Positions 1 through 6,852 of a DNA stretch of 64,000 bases are shown piece by piece. Within the stretch, counting starts at the first letter, position 1, and each line of letters begins with the position of its first letter. The stretch spans positions 42,485-106,484 of the forward strand of contig NZ_PQBS01000005.1 in the NCBI RefSeq assembly GCF_002911695.1, read 5' to 3'. The notes beneath the pieces were generated by a model. It ran no database searches. It was given only the letters and a program-made list of their open reading frames with translations, and had not been told where the DNA came from. This stretch comes from Gracilimonas amylolytica (GTDB lineage Bacteria > Bacteroidota > Rhodothermia > Balneolales > Balneolaceae). A program made the position numbers and the translations under genes.

Positions 1-496
1 GGCTCTTATTAGCCTCCTGAGCAGCCTTAATGTAATTGAGGCCATTACTTAGCTTGTATCTTCTTTCAAGTGCTTCTGAAGGAATACAGCGCGTTTGGGC
101 TGTCATTAGATCAAGGGCTGCGGTTGACCGATCATATTCACTCACTTGTATCATCCTGGAGGATGTTTTTGAAGTACTTTTATAACCACGCCCGCCTTCT
201 CTCCAGAATTGTATTCGAACCATCGCCTCATCATCAACCAAATGATTGGCATCAATGACTTCTAAAACCTCCTTCTTCAGTTCATCTGATTTGACCGGCA
301 TTTCAAGATCAAGGTAGGCTAATCCTTCCTTCAGTCTATCCATGTGATCATCCCATTTCAGGAATCTGCTTTTATAACTTTTGAGGGTCTCAAAGCAGCC
401 ATCACCATACATTATCCCACGGTTTTCGGGTGTGACAATTGCCTCACTGCCTTTAATAAGTGACCCATTCAATGATATGTAATGGTCATTTTTCAT
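1..496 (-). CDS. Class-IV PLP aminotransferase (aminodeoxychorismate lyase / branched-chain aminotransferase type), 3' end beyond window
   Basis: The reverse strand is open from an ATG at 496 to the window edge, giving 165 residues without a stop. The start reads MKNDHYISLNGSLIKG, followed by ENRGIMYGDGCFETLK near residues 24-39, the N-terminal signature of fold-type IV PLP enzymes. The segment RRYKLSNGLNYIKAAQEA near 145-162 matches the family's PLP-lysine region, with Lys148 as the likely Schiff-base lysine. Such enzymes either transfer amino groups to 2-oxo acids or split 4-amino-4-deoxychorismate into p-aminobenzoate and pyruvate for folate; the missing C-terminus prevents choosing. The ATG overlaps the end of the upstream gene by 11 bases, so the two are probably translationally coupled. 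Family assignment is firm, substrate is not. Confidence 0.85.
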   Translation of the reverse strand, partial: MKNDHYISLNGSLIKGSEAIVTPENRGIMYGDGCFETLKSYKSRFLKWDDHMDRLKEGLAYLDLEMPVKSDELKKEVLEVIDANHLVDDEAMVRIQFWREGGRGYKSTSKTSSRMIQVSEYDRSTAALDLMTAQTRCIPSEALERRYKLSNGLNYIKAAQEANKS

Positions 497-1016
497 TTAA
501 ATACACTTTCAGGGAATCGTAGCCCACACCCTTCTGATAACCCACCTGTGAGTGAATGACTTCAGACTCTTCATCAAAAACAATGTAACTGGGATAGCCC
601 GGTACCTTTAGATCATTGAATAACCTGGTTCCATCGGTGTATAAAAATGCAGGGTAGATCTGATCTTCCGGCAGAGACTCCTCAGCATCTTTGACCAATG
701 CCGCAACTACCTGTAACGATTCTGATTCAAGTTGAACCTTTTCGATCTCCCCCATCATCAATTCCGACTTCTCTGACCAGCTGGCCCAAAACACCAGAAC
801 GGATTTCTTCCCCTTCAGATCACTGATACATAAGGAATCCGGTTCACCAATAAGTCGCATATATGTGGTGGTCAGAGAATCAGATTGTACTAAATTCTCT
901 CTGAAGCGTTCATGTTGTTTGCTATTAAAATGGAAGGATGAGTACACTATGACCAACATGGTGATCACACCAATGGAGATCATAAATGGAACAAACTGCT
1001 CTTGTTTGAGACGCAT
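486..1016 (-). CDS. Membrane-anchored thioredoxin-fold (TlpA/redoxin-like) protein lacking the CxxC motif
   Basis: This 176-residue protein has one N-terminal membrane segment (about residues 11-28) and then a thioredoxin-like domain facing the periplasm. The strand KKSVLVFWASWSEKS aligns with the TlpA active-site strand, but the usual WCxxC is replaced by W-S-E-K, so no redox cysteine pair remains. The cis-proline region VPGYPSYIVF is present. The only cysteine lies earlier, in SLCISD. The fold is therefore supported, while disulfide exchange is unlikely; a binding or structural role is possible. The gene starts 30 bases after the GH13 gene upstream and overlaps the aminotransferase gene downstream, so it is probably co-transcribed with both. 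The true role is unknown. Confidence 0.75.
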   Translation of the reverse strand: MRLKQEQFVPFMISIGVITMLVIVYSSFHFNSKQHERFRENLVQSDSLTTTYMRLIGEPDSLCISDLKGKKSVLVFWASWSEKSELMMGEIEKVQLESESLQVVAALVKDAEESLPEDQIYPAFLYTDGTRLFNDLKVPGYPSYIVFDEESEVIHSQVGYQKGVGYDSLKVYLNEK

Positions 1017-1046
1017 AAATTTTTTGTTTTGAAGATAGAGAAGTTT

Positions 1047-2831
1047 CTACTTCAAAATGCGGGCTGAAATAGGATTTATGGGAATATCAGTAACTGAGAA
1101 TCTATCCCCAGACAAAAGATCCCTGATATCGCTTTTATTGACCCATTCAGAAATATCCAGCACTCTTGAGTTATCTGACCGGTTTAAAATAACGAGGATC
1201 TTTCCACCTTCAAAAACCCGTTCAAAGAACACCCACTTCATCTCCGGATCGTGTGCTAAAATACTGGCACTTCCTTTCGATAAAGCCGGCTCTGAATTTC
1301 TAAGCTCAGCCAGTGACTGATAATAACGGTATAGATCTGAATCAAAATTATTGTTATCAGCCGGGCGGTCTTCTTCAAAAGGATGGTGTGTTTCCGGTTC
1401 ATAATCCATATCCTCCCACACCATCGGTTTTCTGTCATCTGGATCATCAGCGCCCCACATGCCGGCTTCGGTTCCATAGTAGATCATTGGAGCTCCCTGC
1501 CAGGTAAACTGAAACGCCGCCACCAAACGTTGAATTTGTCGCTCAGATTCATCAGGTTTTCTCACCTTGAATCCATCCCTTGGGTGACTTTCCCCCTCAT
1601 ACTCAATACCCTGATTCACGGTGAATGAAGCCAACCGTGCGGTATCGTGACTGTCCATGAGGTTTTGTAGCACATGTCCGGCCCCTTCCGGGTAATCTTT
1701 CTGAACCTGTTCCAATCGTCTTACAAATTCATCTGTGGTAATTTTATCATCGATCAGAAAATCCTTGGCAGCATAGGCAAACCGGTAGTTCATCACCGAA
1801 GTAAACATGTCAGCATGGATGAATTCCCTGGCTTTATCTGTCCATATCTCTGCCACGGTAATGGCTTCCGGATTGATCTCGTGAACTAAGCCATGCCACT
1901 CCATCCAGAATTCCTTACCAACTTCTTCGGCTACATCCAGTCGCCAGCCGTCCACGCCATCCGAAGGATCGCCATCTCCATTGGGATCCATCCAACGTTT
2001 TGTGACTGCAAAAATATGCTCTCTGATCGGATCCATCAGGGTTCCGTTTTGCTCCTGAAATACCGGAAGTCCTTTGAAGCCCCACCAGCCTTCGTAGTCA
2101 AATTCGTTGGTGTCGGGGGTTGCAGGATCGTCAAAAGCATTCACGATGTACCAGTCTTTGTACTGTGAATTTTTCTGATTTTTTACCAGATCCTGAAAGG
2201 CCCAGAATTCCGTACCGGTGTGATTCCAAACCCCATCAATAACCACTTTAAGATCTCTTTTATGCGCTTCATCAATGAGTGTAAGGAATAATGAATCCGC
2301 TGAAGTCCATGTCCAGGTTGAGGGGTTTCCCGGATCTTCAGATTCAAACTGAGCCACATCCCCTTCCGGATCCGGCCCAAAATTTCGATCTATATGATGG
2401 TAATAGGATGCATCATATTTGTGCATGGACTGGGCATCAAAAACGGGATTAAAATAGATGGCTCCAACTCCCAGATCTTTTAAATAATCAAGCTTATCGA
2501 TCACACCCTGAAGGTCTCCCCCATATCGGCGTTCCCTAACTATGTCATAGAAATCATCGGTATGATCCTTTTCCCATTGATCCCGTTTATACCAATCCTG
2601 AGTCCAATCGGTGATCTCCCATCCCTCCGGTCCTCTTGCTCTTTCCCGGTTAGGCTGATTATTGGGATCCCCATCCCTGAAACGCTCAGGAAATATTTGA
2701 TACCAGACTATGCCTTCTGCCCACTCGGGAGCATTATAAGTTGCTTTCTCATCCGGTTTGTCTGGTTTTGCACACGACCATAGAAATACGGATGAAAATA
2801 TACATGCTATTGCGATCAGCGTTCTTTTCAT
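1047..2831 (-). CDS. GH13 alpha-amylase-family lipoprotein
   Basis: A 594-residue glycoside hydrolase acting on alpha-glucans, probably hydrolysing alpha-1,4 bonds of maltodextrins. The start MKRTLIAIACIFSSVFLWSC is a lipoprotein signal, so it is anchored to a membrane on the periplasmic or outer side. All GH13 signature regions are present: D199 in DGVWNH, catalytic nucleophile D299 in GWRLDVAEEV, acid/base E328 in ITVAEIW, and D396 in MDSHD. WYQIFPERFRDGDPNN near the N-terminus resembles the neopullulanase/cyclomaltodextrinase branch, but the usual N-terminal domain is missing. I chose the ATG at 2831 over an in-frame TTG at 2837, because the TTG overlaps the stop of the PIN gene and adds only two residues. 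It lies directly behind the toxin gene and before the redoxin gene. Confidence 0.93.
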   Translation of the reverse strand: MKRTLIAIACIFSSVFLWSCAKPDKPDEKATYNAPEWAEGIVWYQIFPERFRDGDPNNQPNRERARGPEGWEITDWTQDWYKRDQWEKDHTDDFYDIVRERRYGGDLQGVIDKLDYLKDLGVGAIYFNPVFDAQSMHKYDASYYHHIDRNFGPDPEGDVAQFESEDPGNPSTWTWTSADSLFLTLIDEAHKRDLKVVIDGVWNHTGTEFWAFQDLVKNQKNSQYKDWYIVNAFDDPATPDTNEFDYEGWWGFKGLPVFQEQNGTLMDPIREHIFAVTKRWMDPNGDGDPSDGVDGWRLDVAEEVGKEFWMEWHGLVHEINPEAITVAEIWTDKAREFIHADMFTSVMNYRFAYAAKDFLIDDKITTDEFVRRLEQVQKDYPEGAGHVLQNLMDSHDTARLASFTVNQGIEYEGESHPRDGFKVRKPDESERQIQRLVAAFQFTWQGAPMIYYGTEAGMWGADDPDDRKPMVWEDMDYEPETHHPFEEDRPADNNNFDSDLYRYYQSLAELRNSEPALSKGSASILAHDPEMKWVFFERVFEGGKILVILNRSDNSRVLDISEWVNKSDIRDLLSGDRFSVTDIPINPISARILK

Positions 2832-2833
2832 TA

Positions 2834-3256
2834 TCAAGAATTGTATGGAGATATTAGGTTTAACGGGTTTCCAGAGCGATCCCGATAAATATTAAAATCA
2901 TAATCCAGAGTAAAAACTCTGGAATACTTAGGATCATCAATCATTGAAAGAAGGCTTAAATCACCCAAAGAAGCTTGAATGTCACTATACTTTAATACTC
3001 CTTCATGGATATAGCGAAGGTTTTTCGGATAGGACTCTTCAACTTGAATGAATCCTTCCTCAATAGTTTGAAAGAGTCCGGAAACACCTTTCGGCACTTT
3101 TTTCAAAATATGAAAAGCTTCAGCAACAATAATTGAGGTGGTAATTAAATTTTCCTCAATTTCACCGATTCGTTCTGAAGCCCAAAAGTGATGTTCATCC
3201 CTTTTACTTAGAATCGCTACTATTGGGCCGGCGTCTATATAGACTGTCTTTACCAA
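2834..3256 (-). CDS. PIN-domain protein, probable VapC-type toxin
   Basis: A 140-residue PIN-domain protein. The start reads MVKTVYIDAGPIVAIL, with the first metal-binding Asp of PIN nucleases in YIDAGP. TTSIIVAEAFHIL supplies the conserved Glu, LGDLSLLSM the third acid, and VFTLDYDF the last. PIN toxins of VapBC systems are Mg-dependent ribonucleases that cut tRNA or rRNA. The gene overlaps the end of the antitoxin-like gene by 53 bases; the PIN fold begins at the first residues, so a later start is not possible. It ends three bases before the ATG of the GH13 lipoprotein, so the pair sits inside the glucan locus. Nuclease activity is inferred from the family. Confidence 0.85.
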   Translation of the reverse strand: MVKTVYIDAGPIVAILSKRDEHHFWASERIGEIEENLITTSIIVAEAFHILKKVPKGVSGLFQTIEEGFIQVEESYPKNLRYIHEGVLKYSDIQASLGDLSLLSMIDDPKYSRVFTLDYDFNIYRDRSGNPLNLISPYNS

Positions 3257-3521
3257 AGTCTTCCATATATTTTGGGTTAGTGGATAGATCCGTTGGTCCG
3301 TCTTCTATAATTCCTACGAGATGTTGCATCCGATCCAGCAACGAACCAGGTTTCGGTTCAACTTCATACTCCATCATCTCTTCATTTACAAGACTTAAGA
3401 TCAATTCTTTTTGAGATACCCCTTTCCTTTTAGCCAGCATTTTGATCTTGGCCTTTTCCTCGGGGGTAAGCTTCATCCCGAACCAGACAATGTCTTTTTT
3501 ATTTTTGTCTTTCTTGCTCAT
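3204..3521 (-). CDS. Probable antitoxin (ribbon-helix-helix-like) paired with the PIN toxin
   Basis: A 105-residue protein starting at the ATG MSKKDKNKKD; a longer in-frame form begins at a TTG at 3569 but would run through the proposed operator. The segment IVWFGMKLTPEEKAKIKMLA followed by KRKGVSQKELILSLVNEEM has the strand-helix-helix pattern of CopG/Arc-type DNA-binding domains. The C-terminal half (SLLDRMQHLVGIIEDGPTDL and on) would be the toxin-neutralising tail. Its last 53 bases overlap the PIN gene. Two GTTGCAAC palindromes lie just upstream, as expected for an autoregulated antitoxin. The pairing with a PIN gene is clear; the DNA-binding fold is inferred from the pattern only. Confidence 0.75.
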   Translation of the reverse strand: MSKKDKNKKDIVWFGMKLTPEEKAKIKMLAKRKGVSQKELILSLVNEEMMEYEVEPKPGSLLDRMQHLVGIIEDGPTDLSTNPKYMEDFGKDSLYRRRPNSSDSK

Positions 3522-3540
3522 TGCTCTCGAATTATTTCTC

Positions 3541-3570
3541 GTTGCAACGAAATTACTAATTTGTTGCAAC
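3541..3570 (-). promoter_or_regulatory. Twin palindromic operator upstream of the toxin-antitoxin pair
   Basis: The perfect 8-base palindrome GTTGCAAC occurs at 3541-3548 and again at 3563-3570. The first is part of a 10-base palindrome, CGTTGCAACG. The centres are 22 bases apart, about two helical turns, so both would face the same side of the helix. They lie 20-49 bases before the antitoxin ATG. This is a typical layout for cooperative binding by a dimeric antitoxin. The function is inferred. Confidence 0.55.
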
Positions 3571-3589
3571 TTTTACTAATACCGGGCTT

Positions 3590-5134
3590 TTAAGCTTTGT
3601 CAACTTGCTCATCCACATCGTCCACAAAGTACATCGTGGCTGCAGCGATGAACAGTACGATTCCTCCAAGTACGAGGGCAAAAACGGCCTCACCACCAAA
3701 GTAGGTACGTGTCACATAACCTAATACGGTGGCAGCAATAAGCTGTGGCAGTACGATAAAGAAATTAAAGATCCCCATGTACAGCCCCATCTTTTTAGCA
3801 GGGATGGAACCGGCCAGAATGGCATATGGCATGGCCAGAATGGATGCCCAGGCTACACCAACTCCAACCATAGATACGATCATCATCATAGGGTCAGAGA
3901 TAAAGTAGATCATTATAAGTCCGGCTCCACCCAGCATTAATGAAATGGCATGCACCCATTTACGACTCAACAATTTGGCCATTGGCGCCAACCCAAACGC
4001 AACGAGTGCTGCAATTCCGTTATAAACACCAAACATAAGACCAACCCAGTCAGCCCCTTCGTTGTATAGAGCTGATGTGGTATCACTGGTTCCATAGATG
4101 TGGGAAGTTACCGCTGAGGTTGTATAGATCCATAAAGCAAACAAAGCAAACCAGGAGAAGAACTGAACCAAAGCCAGCTGTTTCATGGTTTTTGGCATAT
4201 GAATGAAATCGTGCATAACCACCACCAGGCCTTGTTCGGTTTTTCCTGAACGTTGCAGGAACCCTGCTACCATCATCACCAAACCAACCACCGTTATACC
4301 ACCGGTTGCTACATACACTTCCTTGTCCAATCCGTAGTGATAGGTCAACCAGGTGGTCACAGCTCCAAATAGAGCTGATAATATCCCAATTACAACTTTC
4401 TTCTGTCCATCTCCGGCTTCAATAGGTACTTCCCTGAGGGCATTTTTATCCTCGATCTCTTCTTTTTCGGCATCTTCAAATGCCTTCAGTTGTTCAGGAG
4501 AGTATTCTTTGGTCTTGGTCACTGTCCACATAACTGCTCCAATAAATGCAATGGCACCTAAATAAAATGACCACTTCACAGATGGCGGGATCATTCCCTC
4601 CGGAGCTGTGTTAGCAACGCCAAACCAGTTGTTCAGCATCCACGGCAAGGCAGAAGCAACTACCGCACCGGTTCCTATAAAGAAACTCTGCATGGCAAAT
4701 CCTTTGGTTCGCTGTTCGGATGGCAGCATGTCACCAACAAAGGCACGGAATGGTTCCATCGAAATATTAATGGAGGCATCCATGATCCAAAGCATACCGG
4801 CTGCCACCCAAAGCACCGGTGAATTAGGCAAGATGATCAATGCTGCCGATGCAGCGATCGCTCCAAATAAAAAGTAAGGACGCCTTCTGCCCAGCCTTGT
4901 CCAGGTTCGGTCACTGAAATAACCGATAATGGGTTGAACAACCAGACCGGTCAGCGGTGCTGCGATCCACAGAATTGGAATATCATCTACATTGGCTCCC
5001 AATGTCTCAAAGATCCGGCTTACATTGGCGTTTTGCAGGGCAAAGCCAAATTGAATTCCCAGAAATCCGAAGCTCATGTTCCATATTTCCCAGAAACTGA
5101 GCTTTGGTCTTTTGTTTAAAAGTTGGTCAGACAT
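3590..5134 (-). CDS. MFS sugar transporter (maltose/maltodextrin type)
   Basis: A 514-residue polytopic membrane protein of the major facilitator superfamily, with about twelve hydrophobic segments and a charged cytoplasmic loop near residues 210-245 (KTKEYSPEQLKAFEDAEKEE). The sequence YFSDRTWTRLGRRRPY near residues 72-87 is the loop 2-3 signature of the glycoside-pentoside-hexuronide/SLC45-like sugar porters found in Bacteroidota maltose loci. It probably imports maltose or short maltodextrins with protons across the inner membrane. The region 5135-5247 between this gene and the terminator of the amylase unit presumably carries its own promoter; I see no exact copy there of the operator found before susC. 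The substrate is inferred from the neighbouring amylases. Confidence 0.9.
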   Translation of the reverse strand: MSDQLLNKRPKLSFWEIWNMSFGFLGIQFGFALQNANVSRIFETLGANVDDIPILWIAAPLTGLVVQPIIGYFSDRTWTRLGRRRPYFLFGAIAASAALIILPNSPVLWVAAGMLWIMDASINISMEPFRAFVGDMLPSEQRTKGFAMQSFFIGTGAVVASALPWMLNNWFGVANTAPEGMIPPSVKWSFYLGAIAFIGAVMWTVTKTKEYSPEQLKAFEDAEKEEIEDKNALREVPIEAGDGQKKVVIGILSALFGAVTTWLTYHYGLDKEVYVATGGITVVGLVMMVAGFLQRSGKTEQGLVVVMHDFIHMPKTMKQLALVQFFSWFALFALWIYTTSAVTSHIYGTSDTTSALYNEGADWVGLMFGVYNGIAALVAFGLAPMAKLLSRKWVHAISLMLGGAGLIMIYFISDPMMMIVSMVGVGVAWASILAMPYAILAGSIPAKKMGLYMGIFNFFIVLPQLIAATVLGYVTRTYFGGEAVFALVLGGIVLFIAAATMYFVDDVDEQVDKA

Positions 5135-5247
5135 AAGCCGAATATTTTTAAATTATTGGTTAACTATTTGTTATAGAAATTGTGCAGAATGAACCATCAA
5201 AATGTCAACGTGACCAATTGAACGGTTCTGTCACATTACGTACCTGT

Positions 5248-5290
5248 TAAAAATAAAACGGCCTGACGGTATTTTTTAACCGCCGGACCG
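5248..5290 (-). terminator. Rho-independent terminator of the lacI-amylase unit
   Basis: Read on the minus strand, CGGTCCGGCGGT (5290-5279) pairs with ACCGTCAGGCCG (5270-5259); 11 of 12 positions pair, counting two G-U pairs. The stem is followed directly by TTTTATTTTT. It lies 15 bases after the stop of the GH13 gene at 5306. Confidence 0.85.
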
Positions 5291-5305
5291 TAAACTTGAG
5301 ATCGA

Positions 5306-6679
5306 TCAATCATTCGCGATCAGCAACCATGAATTTGGTGCCACTTCAAAATAATAGTTCTCTGTTGGTGGCAACTGTTCTGAATAGATCTCATAGGTTG
5401 ATGCATCAACTGGGATCTCATAATCCTCAAGTGGCACATTAATAGATTCTGTACTGTTATTCAAATAAACGAATACCCAGTCATCACCTTTAACCCGTTT
5501 GTAGGCATAGGTTTGTTCAGGTGATTCAAAGATATTCAGGTCACCGCCATACTGTCCATTCCAAAGAGCTTCGTTATCTTCTTTAAGCTGAAAAAGCATG
5601 GTGTAAAATGCCTGATATTCGTATTCCTTCCATTCGATCTCATCTTTCTCAAAGAACTCGAGTTGCTTATCAAGGTTTGATTCCTGCCCATTATAGATCA
5701 AAGGCATACCGTCTAAGGTTGCAGACAGTACCGCGAAGTTCTCAAAATTGTCTCCATACATTCCGGGATCTGTTCCATTCCAGGAGTTCTCATCATGATT
5801 GGTTGTAAAATACATGCGATAAGCACTTTCAGGGAATTTGGTTTCTTCCACTTCCATCAGGCTGTCAAGCGTACCAAAATCGTCGTTACCGGCAGCTATT
5901 TCGCGAATGACATGTGCATAGGTCCAGGCATAGGTCATATCAAAGGCCTCATGCATTTCAGGTCCTTCATCTTCTGCCAGCATGAACACCGGCTTGATCT
6001 CATCCAGTTTGGTTCGTACATCCTTCCAGAAATCGAGTGGAACCATACCGGCCACATCACAACGGTAACCATCCACACCGAATTCACGAACCCAGTATTC
6101 CATGGCATCGGTCATAGCCGCTCTCATTTCCTGGTTCTCATAATCCAGTTGAATGACATCCGTCCAGTCTGTTCCTCTTGGAGGAATGAAATTGCCATTT
6201 TCATCCAGTTCATACCAATCCTTGTTTTCGGTCCATGGACTATCCCATGCAGTATGATTGGCTACCCAGTCAATAATTACTTTCATTCCCAGATCATGGG
6301 CTTCACTGACCAAAGCTTTGAAATCTTCTTCTGTTCCAAAATTAGGATTAACGGCTTTGTAGTCTTGAACTGAGTAATAACTTCCCAAAGGACCTTTTCG
6401 GTTTTTCTCCCCGATCGGGTGAATTGGCATCAGCCAAAGGATATCAACGCCCATAGCTTCCAAACGAGGAAGATCTTTGCGGAATGCATTGAAGGTCCCC
6501 TCCTCTGAATACTGACGGATATTCACTTCATAAATACTGGCATCCTTACTCCATTCAGGATGAGCCGTAATGGCATCAATTTGTGCTTCATTGGTATCAA
6601 CCTCAGGAGCAGCACAGGATGACAGCATCAGCGTGGAAATGGTTATAAAAGCTAAAAACAGGTTTTTAAATCGATTCAT
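5306..6679 (-). CDS. GH13 alpha-amylase-family lipoprotein, compact form
   Basis: A 457-residue GH13 enzyme with a lipoprotein signal ending in LMLSSC (Cys22). It has the full catalytic set: D137 in VIIDWVANHT, nucleophile D208 in GYRCDVAGMV, acid/base E236 in FMLAEDEG, and D296 in TTNHDENS. There is no carbohydrate-binding module before the catalytic barrel, which starts about residue 45, so this is the smallest amylase of the locus. The second signature has Cys where many relatives have Phe or Ala (RCD), a minor variation. It probably degrades maltodextrins at the membrane. It is the last gene of the lacI-led unit, separated from the preceding GH13 gene by 173 bases that hold a palindromic repeat, and it is followed by a strong terminator. 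Confidence 0.93.
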   Translation of the reverse strand: MNRFKNLFLAFITISTLMLSSCAAPEVDTNEAQIDAITAHPEWSKDASIYEVNIRQYSEEGTFNAFRKDLPRLEAMGVDILWLMPIHPIGEKNRKGPLGSYYSVQDYKAVNPNFGTEEDFKALVSEAHDLGMKVIIDWVANHTAWDSPWTENKDWYELDENGNFIPPRGTDWTDVIQLDYENQEMRAAMTDAMEYWVREFGVDGYRCDVAGMVPLDFWKDVRTKLDEIKPVFMLAEDEGPEMHEAFDMTYAWTYAHVIREIAAGNDDFGTLDSLMEVEETKFPESAYRMYFTTNHDENSWNGTDPGMYGDNFENFAVLSATLDGMPLIYNGQESNLDKQLEFFEKDEIEWKEYEYQAFYTMLFQLKEDNEALWNGQYGGDLNIFESPEQTYAYKRVKGDDWVFVYLNNSTESINVPLEDYEIPVDASTYEIYSEQLPPTENYYFEVAPNSWLLIAND

Positions 6680-6711
6680 GAGTGTTTTATGTAATGTTTG
6701 TTGATAAATTT

Positions 6712-6832
6712 TTTAGCAAGCAAATTGCAGAACCTGCGAGCGTCCTCAAGACCTCGCAGCGTTCGGTTAAAAGTATCTTCCTCGTTTTTCGCAACGCTCG
6801 CAGGTCCTATCGGACGCTTCGAGTTTGCTAAC
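6712..6832. repeat. Nested inverted repeat (REP-like) between two amylase genes
   Basis: CCTGCGAGCGT (6733-6743) is matched by its exact inverse ACGCTCGCAGG (6794-6804). Outside it, TTAGCAAGCAAA near 6712 faces TTTGCTAA near 6824. Weakly related words (CTCGCAGCGTTCG, GGACGCTTCGAG) lie between. The element fills most of the 173-base gap between the two GH13 genes. An open frame read across it on the plus strand is not considered a gene. Confidence 0.6.
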
Positions 6833-6852
6833 TTTCCTATCTTGAGTCACAA

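Noticed and set aside
5795..6373. Open frame of 192 codons opposite a GH13 gene
   Set aside because: Antisense shadow of catalytic motifs; no independent support.
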